Source of the DNA: Bacteroidales bacterium
GTDB taxonomy: Bacteria > Bacteroidota > Bacteroidia > Bacteroidales > Tenuifilaceae
Assembly: GCA_013376985.1 (NCBI GenBank)
Contig: JACABB010000036.1
Location: 1-60,137 of the forward strand
Length of the DNA stretch: 60,137 bases
Direction of reading: 5' to 3'
This document shows positions 9,938 through 17,466 of this stretch, piece after piece. Below the pieces are notes generated by a model. The model was not told the DNA's origin, ran no database searches, and worked only from the letters and a program-made list of their open reading frames with translations. A program made the position numbers and the translations under genes. Each line of letters begins with the position of its first letter. Positions within the stretch are counted from its first letter, which is position 1.

Positions 9938-9980
9938 AAACCCTTTGCAAACAAAATGTTTACAAAGGGTTTCGTTTTTT
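9938..9980. terminator. strong bidirectional hairpin, probably the original tRNA-Leu terminator
   Basis: The arms AAACCCTTTG (9938-9947) and CAAAGGGTTT (9963-9972) continue inward as AAACA/TGTTT with one mismatch, closing on a 3-nt loop. TTTTTT follows on the + strand, and a T-rich run follows on the - strand. It sits immediately outside the left attachment repeat. Before insertion of the element it would have stood directly after the leftward tRNA-Leu(GAG) gene now at 28350. Confidence 0.85.
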
Positions 9981-9983
9981 AAT

Positions 9984-9999
9984 TGTGCCCAGGACAAGA
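9984..9999 (+). repeat. left attachment site repeat
   Basis: TGTGCCCAGGACAAGA is identical to 28348-28363, which overlaps the 3' acceptor end of tRNA-Leu(GAG). The identity stops sharply on both sides, as expected for the core of a tRNA-targeted integration site. Confidence 0.92.
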
Positions 10000-10076
10000 A
10001 AATTTTTCCCCCATCTTACGCACTATTATTCAGTTAGTTATACTCTTATTGTTTGTGTATCTGTGTATCAATTGTA

Positions 10077-10466
10077 TCACTTGGTATCTTTTTTATTATC
10101 TTTTATTTTTTCTATTTCTTCGTCACACCTTTTGATCATTTCCCCATATTTAGCCAATGTATATTGACTCTTCGCTAGATTTAATAAATCGATCGCATTT
10201 TTATTTTTTTTCTTATGATCTTTTTCATTGCTATTTAATACAATCATTGCTAGAAGGAAATTAGCATGTCCTAATCCTTTATTTTCAATAATATCAAATC
10301 TTTCTTTTTCTTTGTCAGTTACCTTTTTAATATTTTTAATTTCACCTTTTAACCTTCTCAAATTTCTTCTAACAGGAAAAAAATTGTAACCAATTGTTAT
10401 TGCTGTTATTATTGATAAACCAGCAACTAAAATTGAAATATAGGTCATTGCTGTTCCTTCTGACAT
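10077..10466 (-). CDS. small membrane-anchored coiled protein, unknown function
   Basis: The 129-aa product has one N-terminal membrane segment (about residues 8-28: YISILVAGLSIITAITIGY). A highly charged helical tail follows (RRLKGEIKNIKKVTDKEKERF and CDEEIEKIKDNKKDTK). I do not recognise the family. It is the last of three leftward genes that begin with the repressor. Genes at this place in temperate elements are often expressed in the integrated state and may protect the host from other phages, but nothing in the sequence proves this here. An internal ATG at 10448 is an alternative start. Confidence 0.6.
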   Translation of the reverse strand: MSEGTAMTYISILVAGLSIITAITIGYNFFPVRRNLRRLKGEIKNIKKVTDKEKERFDIIENKGLGHANFLLAMIVLNSNEKDHKKKNKNAIDLLNLAKSQYTLAKYGEMIKRCDEEIEKIKDNKKDTK

Positions 10467-10468
10467 AC

Positions 10469-10732
10469 TTAACTTTCTTTGTGTTTTGGTGAGAAAATAG
10501 ATGCATATATTAATAGAAATGCTAGTTTGATAATTTGCCAGGTACTTAATTTTGAAATAACTCTATTTTTATAATACTCGCTTACTTGAAACTCGCTTAA
10601 GTTTGAGTTCCTTTTTATTGCTTCATATTCCGATCTATTTCTAGATGATAGTATACCAAATGATTGTTTTTGGTGTAAATACAATAATTTTCTTGTGGCT
10701 TTATCTTTAACCTTTGAAGTATTATTTTTCAT
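10469..10732 (-). CDS. small basic protein with C-terminal hydrophobic segment
   Basis: The 87-aa product has a lysine/arginine-rich N-terminal half (KVKDKATRKLLYLHQKQSF) and a hydrophobic stretch near the end (TWQIIKLAFLLIYASIF). It overlaps the upstream regulator gene by 4 nt (ATGA) and ends 2 nt before the next leftward gene, so all three are probably translated from one message. Family unknown. Confidence 0.6.
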   Translation of the reverse strand: MKNNTSKVKDKATRKLLYLHQKQSFGILSSRNRSEYEAIKRNSNLSEFQVSEYYKNRVISKLSTWQIIKLAFLLIYASIFSPKHKES

Positions 10733-11067
10733 TTATTTATCAGTTTTATAAACTCATTTCCGAAAACCATTTTCAATATTTCTTTTTCTTTTATTTCATC
10801 ATCAACTTTAAGTTGAATGGTGATCTGATATTTTTTCTCACTTGACTTAAGTTCAGCCTTTGCGGGTGACTGTACAAAAGTTTCATCAAAGAATGATGAT
10901 ATTGGTACTCCAAGTATTTGCGCTATATTTTCGAGAGAGTCTACTTTAATAGATTTATTCCTAATGGCTTTATGTAAGCCAGCCTCTGTGTAACCCACCC
11001 TGATAGCCAAATCCTTAATAGTAACTTTTCTACTCTCTGCTAATTCCTTTATTTTATTGTAATTCAT
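10729..11067 (-). CDS. XRE-family regulator, candidate repressor of the element
   Basis: The 112-aa protein begins with a complete helix-turn-helix of the Cro/CI type (about residues 3-60: IKELAESRKVTIKDLAIRVG, then YTEAGLHKAIRNKSIKVDSL, then ENIAQILGVPISSFF). A short beta-rich tail follows (KYQITIQLKVDDEIKEKEIL), perhaps for dimerisation. It is transcribed away from the rightward early genes, with a 146-base divergent intergenic region that carries palindromes. This is the standard arrangement for a lysogeny regulator. No LexA-type peptidase domain is attached, so induction would need another signal. Confidence 0.85.
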   Translation of the reverse strand: MNYNKIKELAESRKVTIKDLAIRVGYTEAGLHKAIRNKSIKVDSLENIAQILGVPISSFFDETFVQSPAKAELKSSEKKYQITIQLKVDDEIKEKEILKMVFGNEFIKLINK

Positions 11068-11096
11068 TGCGTTAGAATTTTTTTAATACTTTTTCG

Positions 11097-11114
11097 ACTA
11101 AACTTTTGTTTAGT
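11097..11114. promoter_or_regulatory. palindromic operator between repressor and early genes
   Basis: ACTAAAC and GTTTAGT are perfect 7-bp arms around TTTT. An overlapping pair TTTTGT...ACAAAA (11104-11119) shares the right arm. The site is centred 38 nt upstream of the repressor start and about 108 nt upstream of the first rightward gene, a natural place for repressor binding. Confidence 0.55.
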
Positions 11115-11213
11115 ACAAAACTTATGTATAGTATTGCAGAATAAATATACAAATTTAACAATGCAGAAACAATAGTATTTGATTTTAACACTAACCAATA
11201 AAAATTTGAGAGT

Positions 11214-11780
11214 ATGAACCTGATTAAAAAAGATGCTTTAGAGAAATTACCACACGATTTACAATGCGCTTACGTGTCTGTGCATGTTGGTAGTACATCT
11301 ATGCATAAAAGATTAATTCATAACTATGATGATGATGAGCACACATTTGAAAGTGCATCTAAATTTTTGAGAAATGTTTTATCGTCCGATGAATATGTCA
11401 GCAGGTTAAGACATAAAGTTGTGGTTTTTTGGTTTTCTTCTGAGCCATACCCAAAATCTGGAGGGGTTATAGTTAAGTATACAGCAGTTCCCAAAACGAA
11501 ATATTCTACTCCCATAAATTTTCATAAAAAATTTTATGAGTATGATGAGCGTGGAGTACGTGCCTTTGTGCGCTACTCAGAAGGAAAGTTTGGTATTGAA
11601 TGTTATCGTAAGAAAACTACCGACGATACTCGATTTGTGGAAGCAATTTTAAATAGCAAAGATGATCATAGTTGGCAGATGATGCCTGTTTATCATACTT
11701 CAACCTATGATGATAGGTTAACTGCAGAAAAAAAAGCCCTAGAATTAGCAGAATCCATTTGTAAAGAATTCAATTACTAA
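11214..11780 (+). CDS. two-domain early protein, domains shared with other element genes
   Basis: The function of this 188-aa protein is unknown. Residues 17-89 (LQCAYVSVHVGSTSMHKRL, NYDDDEHTFESAS, VFWFSSEPYPKSGGVIVKY) align with residues 18-86 of the 241-aa late protein at 24256: the L-x-C-x-Y start, NY-x-D, ES-x, W-F-S, P-x-P and G-G-x-x-V-K are shared. Residues 112-188 (GVRAFVRYSEGKFGIECYRK to AEKKALELAESICKEFNY) align with the 83-aa protein just downstream and with the C-terminal part of the protein at 12566. It is the first rightward gene and starts after a leader repeated before neighbouring genes. Confidence 0.75.
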   Translation: MNLIKKDALEKLPHDLQCAYVSVHVGSTSMHKRLIHNYDDDEHTFESASKFLRNVLSSDEYVSRLRHKVVVFWFSSEPYPKSGGVIVKYTAVPKTKYSTPINFHKKFYEYDERGVRAFVRYSEGKFGIECYRKKTTDDTRFVEAILNSKDDHSWQMMPVYHTSTYDDRLTAEKKALELAESICKEFNY

Positions 11781-11798
11781 CCCTTAAAATTTATAATT

Positions 11799-12050
11799 AT
11801 GACAACAGAAACAGCTTTGCGAAACTTTGAGAAACGGGGCGTTTGCCTGTTTATCGTTTTCGATTACAGAATTACCAACCGTTGGAAAATTGAATGCTTG
11901 GTAAGCCAAACCAAGCCCACTACCGATGATTGGGTACTTAGAGGCAACGCTATGTTAAACCCTATTGGTAACAAATTCAATAGCCGTTCAGAAGCAGAAT
12001 TACAGGTAGAAAGTATCGGTGAATCTATTTGTAATGCTTACGGTTACTAA
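11799..12050 (+). CDS. small protein of the WxIEC...RSEAE...ESI family
   Basis: The 83-aa protein consists of a single domain: RGVCLFIVFDYRITNRWKIE, then FNSRSEAELQVESIGESICN. It is a stand-alone copy of the C-terminal domain of the preceding 188-aa protein and is also similar to residues 110-190 of the 201-aa protein at 12566. The pattern is two or three beta strands, a loop and a C-terminal helix. It has no recognisable catalytic motif. It probably belongs to an early small-protein set for host takeover or regulation; that is inference from position. Confidence 0.7.
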   Translation: MTTETALRNFEKRGVCLFIVFDYRITNRWKIECLVSQTKPTTDDWVLRGNAMLNPIGNKFNSRSEAELQVESIGESICNAYGY

Positions 12051-12068
12051 CCAATAAAATTTGAGAGT

Positions 12069-12344
12069 ATGGAAACCTTCGCAATTATTATTATTTCACT
12101 AGCGGGCGTTAGCTCTATGGGACTAGCTTATTTATTATCATATGCAGTAATAGTACATATCAAACAATCAAAAGAACTTAACAGGATTACTAACAAATTC
12201 ATAGAAGACAATTCTAAGACATTTGAAAAATTGAATTACGCACTAACCAATACACAGCAATTCAATAGTGATATTATGAATAGGCTCAATAATATTTCGA
12301 ACGATGTAATGGAAATTAAAAGATGGACTAATTCACAAAATTAA
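12069..12344 (+). CDS. small membrane protein with coiled-coil tail
   Basis: The 91-aa protein has a hydrophobic N-terminal segment (about residues 4-31: FAIIIISLAGVSSMGLAYLL) followed by a helical tail rich in Asn (TNTQQFNSDIMNRLNNISND). Family unknown. It shares the leader AAATTTGAGAGTATG with the genes at 11214 and 12367. Confidence 0.6.
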   Translation: METFAIIIISLAGVSSMGLAYLLSYAVIVHIKQSKELNRITNKFIEDNSKTFEKLNYALTNTQQFNSDIMNRLNNISNDVMEIKRWTNSQN

Positions 12345-12366
12345 ATAACCCTTAAAATTTGAGAGT

Positions 12367-12546
12367 ATGAACCACGCCTTTGTATTACAGGATGAAACTG
12401 GCTACGCTGTTGGCGTGGCTTACGAAGAGCCAAAGGCTAGGCAGTTATGTAAAGAGAATAACTGGAGCTATAGGCTAGTGCCGTTCTATTGGAATAAAGG
12501 CACCGAGGTACATGTTATCGCTGGACCAATTGACAATATTAAATAA
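12367..12546 (+). CDS. 59-aa hypothetical protein
   Basis: The short frame starts with ATG 12367 behind the repeated leader and ends at 12546, 19 nt before the next start. It begins MNHAFVLQDETGYAVGVAYE and ends VHVIAGPIDNIK. The composition is that of a compact alpha/beta protein. The precise placement behind the shared leader is the main support; function unknown. Confidence 0.6.
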   Translation: MNHAFVLQDETGYAVGVAYEEPKARQLCKENNWSYRLVPFYWNKGTEVHVIAGPIDNIK

Positions 12547-12565
12547 CCCTTAAAATTTTACAACC

Positions 12566-13171
12566 ATGCAAACACTAACAATTACATTAACGTTTGGCAA
12601 CTATCTGGTAGTATTGATTATTGCCGCTGCGATCACTTTTACAGGAACATGCATCTATGAGTTATTTATAAAAAGGATGCTCAGTAAAAGGGCTAAGCAC
12701 TTTACGGCCGAAAATAACCCGTTTGATTTTATAGCATCAAGTAAATTGATAATAAGCAATGTATCAGATGCTGCACGTTCACTTAAAGAAGTTGTAATAA
12801 GCAATTCCAAAATTGAATCCTCCATAGAAGAGCTTAAGGCTTGCCAGTACGAATTGCTGGAGCAGATAATTAACGAGAAAAAAGCGGCAACTCCTAAAAA
12901 ATCCGAAAGCAACGCCTTAACCCTAACCGATTATGAGGCGTTTGGGATTTACTGCTTTGTTTGGTTCGATGGGTTTGATTGGCGTGTACGATGCCAATTG
13001 GTTACAAGTACCCCAACATCAAAGAAGATTAATTTGGTTGATTTGCCAGGGGAGTTCGATTCTAGATCTGAAGCTGAGGAGAATGCTTTGATTTTAGCGG
13101 AATCTATACACGTGTCACCAATTCAAGAGCCAATTATTGAGAGTGTAGAATCCACTAACATAGTATCATAA
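12566..13171 (+). CDS. membrane-anchored member of the RSEAE family
   Basis: The 201-aa protein has a membrane segment at about residues 11-33 (YLVVLIIAAAITFTGTCIYE), a helical linker (about 50-110), and at about 118-185 the same domain as the 83-aa protein: FGIYCFVWFDGFDWRVRCQL, then FDSRSEAEENALILAESIH. The family domain is thus presented on the inner face of the membrane, if topology is N-out. Its TAA overlaps the next ATG by one base. Confidence 0.65.
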   Translation: MQTLTITLTFGNYLVVLIIAAAITFTGTCIYELFIKRMLSKRAKHFTAENNPFDFIASSKLIISNVSDAARSLKEVVISNSKIESSIEELKACQYELLEQIINEKKAATPKKSESNALTLTDYEAFGIYCFVWFDGFDWRVRCQLVTSTPTSKKINLVDLPGEFDSRSEAEENALILAESIHVSPIQEPIIESVESTNIVS

Positions 13172-13362
13172 TGGAACGTTCGATGACTGCAAGAATTATT
13201 GATTATGACAAAAGAAATTGGTATTCTAAATTTTTAGGTTGTTCTTTTTTGGTCATTTCCATTAGGCAAGAAACCGTTCTGGTAAAGTCAAATACTGACG
13301 AGGGTTACCAGCATCCTTATGACGTTCATGAATTTCCAAAACAAGCAATAATACTAGAATAA
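13171..13362 (+). CDS. 63-aa hypothetical protein
   Basis: It begins MERSMTARIIDYDKRNWYSK and ends EFPKQAIILE. The start overlaps the preceding stop codon (TAATG); a second ATG four codons later is possible. It is probably a small beta-rich protein. No family recognised. Confidence 0.5.
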   Translation: MERSMTARIIDYDKRNWYSKFLGCSFLVISIRQETVLVKSNTDEGYQHPYDVHEFPKQAIILE

Positions 13363-13377
13363 TGAAATCTTTTAAAT

Positions 13378-13557
13378 ATGAAAACAAAGGTATTATTCAA
13401 GTGCTTATTCGGCTTTCATAAATGGAAACACATAGCATCCAATCGATACGGTGTAATAGACCATAACAATACAAAAACTGGAGAAGTAACATTACACCTT
13501 TTCATCTGTGAAAATTGCGATAAGAGTAAACTAATTCCATCCGATAAAACATCATGA
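13378..13557 (+). CDS. 59-aa zinc-ribbon-like small protein
   Basis: It begins MKTKVLFKCLFGFHKWKHI and has HLFICENCDKSK near the end. The C...H-K-W...C-x-x-C arrangement resembles the small prophage proteins of the DUF1660 type, which probably bind one zinc ion. The stop overlaps the next start (ATGA at 13554). Function unknown. Confidence 0.55.
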   Translation: MKTKVLFKCLFGFHKWKHIASNRYGVIDHNNTKTGEVTLHLFICENCDKSKLIPSDKTS

Positions 13558-13784
13558 AATCTTTTATTGAAACTTATAACGGACTAAAGACCCGCAACTC
13601 CCAGAAGATAATGCGAGAGCGGGTTATAGCAGCTTGCGAGATTAGCCCCAAAACGTTCTACTCCTGGCTTCGCCGGGGGTATATTCCTATTGGAAAGCAT
13701 CAGGAGCGTATAGCGGAGCTGTACGGCGTACCCATTGAGGTTTATTTCCCTGTGCTTAAGGAGCAATCCGATGAGCCCACCTGA
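13554..13784 (+). CDS. small helix-turn-helix-like DNA-binding protein
   Basis: In this 76-aa protein, RVIAACEISPKTFYSWLRRG followed by YIPIGKHQERIAELYGVPIE has the spacing of a helix-turn-helix that uses a YSW recognition helix. It could be a Cro-like or late regulator in the early operon. It overlaps both neighbouring genes. The DNA target is unknown. Confidence 0.65.
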   Translation: MKSFIETYNGLKTRNSQKIMRERVIAACEISPKTFYSWLRRGYIPIGKHQERIAELYGVPIEVYFPVLKEQSDEPT

Positions 13785-13992
13785 TAACCCTGCAACGGTA
13801 GATAATAATGTTATTATCTACCTCGACCAAAGCGAGGTCGATCTACTCGTTGAGAGCCTTAACATCGCTGTATTCTTCGTTAAGGATGCCCATAGTGATT
13901 CTAAGTCAATTGATGATTTTAGGCTACTCGGAACATCTATAATTAATCAAATCAAAGGCTATGCAAACAGCAACCCAAAGAAAATCGGTTGA
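13771..13992 (+). CDS. 73-aa hypothetical protein
   Basis: I chose ATG 13771 (MSPPDNPATVDNN), which overlaps the end of the upstream gene by 14 nt, because the frame becomes protein-like from there (VIIYLDQSEVDLLVESLNIA). It is mostly helical and acidic. Family unknown. Confidence 0.55.
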   Translation: MSPPDNPATVDNNVIIYLDQSEVDLLVESLNIAVFFVKDAHSDSKSIDDFRLLGTSIINQIKGYANSNPKKIG

Positions 13993-14320
13993 ACCCAAAA
14001 CCGATTATGGCCAAAAGAAGGCAACCATTATCAAAATGGTTCGCGATTACTGCTTTCATGCTATGAAGGTTCATAATAGTAGCCGAATATCATACAGTTC
14101 AAGGAAGGCGGAGAAAGCATTTAATCTAATGAATCAATTCGATTCTAATCTAATCTACCAGCCCCTCCCTTTTATCTGCTCAAAAGTTCTTAGGGTAATG
14201 AATAAATTAAAGGAGGTATTGGTCAATGAGCACAACCCCTCATACGATTCATCCAGGAGTAAATTGGATGAGATAGAGCAATTCGTTAACGAAAACTACC
14301 TATTCAAAAATGGACGATAG
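13961..14320 (+). CDS. 119-aa hypothetical helical protein
   Basis: The protein is basic at the N-terminus (MQTATQRKSVEPKTDYGQKK), then helical (KMVRDYCFHAMKVHNSSRIS, LDEIEQFVNENYLF). It overlaps the upstream gene by 32 nt and the downstream gene by 11 nt, as in a translationally coupled early operon. It lies directly before the replication gene, which may point to a replication accessory role, but there is no motif to show it. Confidence 0.55.
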   Translation: MQTATQRKSVEPKTDYGQKKATIIKMVRDYCFHAMKVHNSSRISYSSRKAEKAFNLMNQFDSNLIYQPLPFICSKVLRVMNKLKEVLVNEHNPSYDSSRSKLDEIEQFVNENYLFKNGR

Positions 14321-14606
14321 CCCTGAAAAAAGCAAGGTAGAATCATTGCTTGATTCTGATTGCTACAATGAAGCCCTTGAGCTATTTTTTGATGGATTGG
14401 AAGAAACCTTAAAAAGAGAAATGATGGACAAAAATAAAATGAGTAAAGAAGAGTGTAAGTATCATTTGAAGATATCTAAAAACGAGCCCTGTTCTCAGAA
14501 AAAGATGAAAAGAAACGCCAGAGGTTTTTTTGATTTCCTTGGTGATGGTGATTCATCGTTAGGTTTTGTTTTTGTAAAAAGAGGTAAGGTTGGTAAAAAA
14601 AAGTAA
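14310..14606 (+). CDS. 98-aa hypothetical protein before the primase
   Basis: The N-terminal half is acidic (DSPEKSKVESLLDSDCYNEA) and the C-terminus strongly basic (FVKRGKVGKKK). It ends 6 nt before the primase-helicase start. Family not recognised. Confidence 0.5.
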   Translation: MDDSPEKSKVESLLDSDCYNEALELFFDGLEETLKREMMDKNKMSKEECKYHLKISKNEPCSQKKMKRNARGFFDFLGDGDSSLGFVFVKRGKVGKKK

Positions 14607-14612
14607 GCCTTT

Positions 14613-17465
14613 ATGAGAATTGACGAGAATGAAATATGGAAAATTACTGACGGTGGACGCACAATTATTGAAGATATCTACCCGCAAAGCAAGGATTCTT
14701 TTACTCGAAGAAAAAACTTTAGGATTCGTCCCGATGATAAAAAGGCTTCCTGCGGTGTATTCAAGGATTCTACTAAAACTTTTTGGTTTATAAAAGATCA
14801 TGGCGGGGATGATAATACTACAAAAAATGCTATTGCTTTAATTCGGGAGTTAAAGGGGTTAGACTACTACAACGCCCTTAAGTATATATGGGAAAACTAT
14901 TACAATGGCTCAATTACGTCTAATTCATTTGTTTACCCAAAACCAAAAATTGAGAACACAAAAAAGGAGTACGATAAAATTCAGGTTAAGCCCAAAAAGG
15001 GATTTACAGTCTTTGAATTGGAGACGTTAGGAGTTGGAATTAAAGAAGAGCATTGTAAAGATTTTAGCTTAGTGGCCTTGGACTACTATATAACCATAAA
15101 AGGTTATAAAATTAGTTCTACCGATGCGTACCCGATATACTACTACGATTATGGTACGTGGGGCAAAATATACCAGCCCTTTGCAGAGGAGAATCGGTTT
15201 TTGTACGTTGGCGAAAAGCCTAGTTCCTATCTATTTTCAGATAACAGAACCGCTAAACTTTTAGCCAAAATTAGTAAAGGTGAAGCCCTATCAACTGATG
15301 AGGAGAATGCCGACAAGAAACTAGAAGAGGTAATGTTATGCACCGGGCCATCCGATGCATTATCGGTTTATTCCAATGGCTATAGGGTTGTTTGGCTTAA
15401 TTCGGAAACAGCTAAGTTCACTGCCTCAGATTATCGAATTCTTAAAAAGTTAGCCAAAAAAATATACATTCTTCCAGATATTGATAAAACAGGAATCAAA
15501 GAGGCTTTGGAGGTTTGTACTCGTTTTTTGGATATTCATATTATTTGGCTGCCGGAAGATTTGAAACGGTTTAAAGACTGGAAGGGCAAGGAGTGCAAGG
15601 ATATTCGGGATTTTTTTAAGCATTACCACACGAATAATTATAGTAACAATTTTTTATACTTCAAAAAGCTGGTAGAAACCTCTTTATCGCTACAGTTCTG
15701 GACGGTAATTATTGAAGAGGACAAGAGCGGAATTAAGCACTTTAAGTATGAGATTAGCAACGAGCATATCTATAGGTTTCTGAATGCGTGCGGATTCTAT
15801 ACAATGGATTCCAAAGCCACAAAAAACGAGTTTACCTACATTCGAATAGTTGATAATGTAGTGGAAGAAATCACCGAAAAGAAGGTCCAGGAGCACATCA
15901 ATAAGTTCCTAATCGATTACTTAGGCGAGCATCTTGAGTACTATAACATTAAGCTGATTAACGCTATTCATCGGACTAACCAGCTAAAAACCGCCTCCCT
16001 GGCAAAGCTAAAACGAATTGAGCTTGATTTTAAAAGCTACAATCAGCATTTCGATTACCTATTCTTTACCAATGCGGCTGTATGCATTACGGCCGAAAAA
16101 ATAGAGAAATTTCCTATTATTTCTAGCGGTAAGTATGTTTTGAAGGATAAGATAATTAAACACCATTTTACACCGTCAAAACCGCCATTTGAAATAAAAC
16201 ATACGGCACACTACAGAAGCTTATTGGTACAATTAAATAGCCTCCCCCTTGAAGAAAAAAAAATTATTCAAGCGGAAATTGACGGTGTACGGGATGTTGA
16301 CAGGTATGATTTGAAAATTAATAATTCAGAATTTTCATTGATTAAGTACCTCTACAACACAGGGCGTGTATACTGGCAAAAGGAAGAGAAAGGATTTCCT
16401 TTAACCGATGACGAGAAAAAAGAGCATGATCTTTATTTTATAAACAAGGTAATCGCTCTAGGCTATTGCATATACAGATTTAAAGAGGCTGGCAAGGAAT
16501 GGGCTGCCTATGCAATGGAAACATCTCAGGGTTCATTAGGCTTGCACCGAGGGGGTACAGGAAAATCATTCTTTTTCAAATTAATTCGGTATGTCCGCAA
16601 TTTTGAGATTGAAAATGGTCAGCAAGGGGACATAATAGCCGACAAGCATGTTTTCTCAAAAGTTGTTAAAGGCATAACCGAGTTTCTTTACTTTGATGAT
16701 TTATCGGCAAGCCAAGACCTTCACCCCATAATGACCGCCGTTGATTCTAATATGGAAGTGCGGCCACTGTTTGTAAATAAGTATACAATTGATTTTGAGG
16801 ACTCCCCGAAAATTGGAATTTCATCAAATCACCCGGTTCGCAACTTGGATCCTTCGCTTAAAAGAAGGCTATGGTTTGTTGGGTTCTGCGACTACTATCA
16901 TGTTGAAGATAAGAGTACCAATCTATCCGCACGTTCCATGTTTTCTGAATTTGGGAAAAGCCTTATATCTCAGTATAACGAGGAGGAGATGAACGAGCTC
17001 TACAACGCTATGTGTTACTGTTTGCATTTCTATCTTAAATTCAAAGAGCGCATTAACCCCCCAATGGAATCTATCGAAAAACGTAATATTCAAGGATTTG
17101 TAGGTGATGAGTTCTTAGATTGGGCTGAGAGCTATTTTACAGTTGAAAAGCTAAATATCGACCTCGATAAAAAGAAGGTTTTCGAAGAGTACAAAGAACT
17201 TTTCCCGGAAAAAGATAGAAAATTCCTAAAATCCACAAAGTTCAAGCAGAAATTAATGCTTTATGCTGAGTACTGCGGGTATGCATTTAACCCAAAAGAT
17301 TTAATGAATTCCCAAACCGAGATACAGCGCAATGACATTCGCAAGCATGTGGATGGTAAGGATATATACTACTTCCACTACCGAACGAATGATTTTAAAC
17401 CCGCAACCGAACAGCCAAAGAAAGATTACGAAACAATTATTAACGGTAAAAAAATTCCTTTTTAG
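14613..17465 (+). CDS. primase-SF3 helicase replication protein
   Basis: The 950-aa protein would prime and unwind the element DNA during replication. Residues about 35-95 have the layout of the primase zinc-binding domain (NFRIRPDDKKASCGVFKD, IKDHGG, NAIALIRELKGLDYYNALKY) but lack most of the Cys/His ligands. Residues about 240-310 are TOPRIM-like (VMLCTGPSDALSVYSNGYRV and YILPDIDKTG). The C-terminal half is a superfamily 3 ATPase: Walker A GGTGKS near residue 650, Walker B FLYFDDLSAS near 690, then KIGISSNHPVRN and SLKRRLWFVGF as sensor and arginine-finger region. It ends with a winged-helix-like tail. It is the only clear NTPase in the element. Integrated elements with such an enzyme usually replicate from their own origin; the repeat-rich 19.7-20.1 kb region is the candidate. 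Confidence 0.88.
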   Translation: MRIDENEIWKITDGGRTIIEDIYPQSKDSFTRRKNFRIRPDDKKASCGVFKDSTKTFWFIKDHGGDDNTTKNAIALIRELKGLDYYNALKYIWENYYNGSITSNSFVYPKPKIENTKKEYDKIQVKPKKGFTVFELETLGVGIKEEHCKDFSLVALDYYITIKGYKISSTDAYPIYYYDYGTWGKIYQPFAEENRFLYVGEKPSSYLFSDNRTAKLLAKISKGEALSTDEENADKKLEEVMLCTGPSDALSVYSNGYRVVWLNSETAKFTASDYRILKKLAKKIYILPDIDKTGIKEALEVCTRFLDIHIIWLPEDLKRFKDWKGKECKDIRDFFKHYHTNNYSNNFLYFKKLVETSLSLQFWTVIIEEDKSGIKHFKYEISNEHIYRFLNACGFYTMDSKATKNEFTYIRIVDNVVEEITEKKVQEHINKFLIDYLGEHLEYYNIKLINAIHRTNQLKTASLAKLKRIELDFKSYNQHFDYLFFTNAAVCITAEKIEKFPIISSGKYVLKDKIIKHHFTPSKPPFEIKHTAHYRSLLVQLNSLPLEEKKIIQAEIDGVRDVDRYDLKINNSEFSLIKYLYNTGRVYWQKEEKGFPLTDDEKKEHDLYFINKVIALGYCIYRFKEAGKEWAAYAMETSQGSLGLHRGGTGKSFFFKLIRYVRNFEIENGQQGDIIADKHVFSKVVKGITEFLYFDDLSASQDLHPIMTAVDSNMEVRPLFVNKYTIDFEDSPKIGISSNHPVRNLDPSLKRRLWFVGFCDYYHVEDKSTNLSARSMFSEFGKSLISQYNEEEMNELYNAMCYCLHFYLKFKERINPPMESIEKRNIQGFVGDEFLDWAESYFTVEKLNIDLDKKKVFEEYKELFPEKDRKFLKSTKFKQKLMLYAEYCGYAFNPKDLMNSQTEIQRNDIRKHVDGKDIYYFHYRTNDFKPATEQPKKDYETIINGKKIPF

Positions 17466-17466
17466 T

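Noticed and set aside
9985-10167. A 60-codon rightward frame at the left edge of the element
   Set aside because: It begins inside the attachment repeat, is rich in Ser/Leu/Phe as an antisense shadow, and overlaps the leftward 129-aa gene.
17332-17466. N-terminal extension of the 119-aa gene after the primase
   Set aside because: The extension overlaps the primase gene in another frame and lacks protein-like composition; ATG 17467 directly follows the primase stop.
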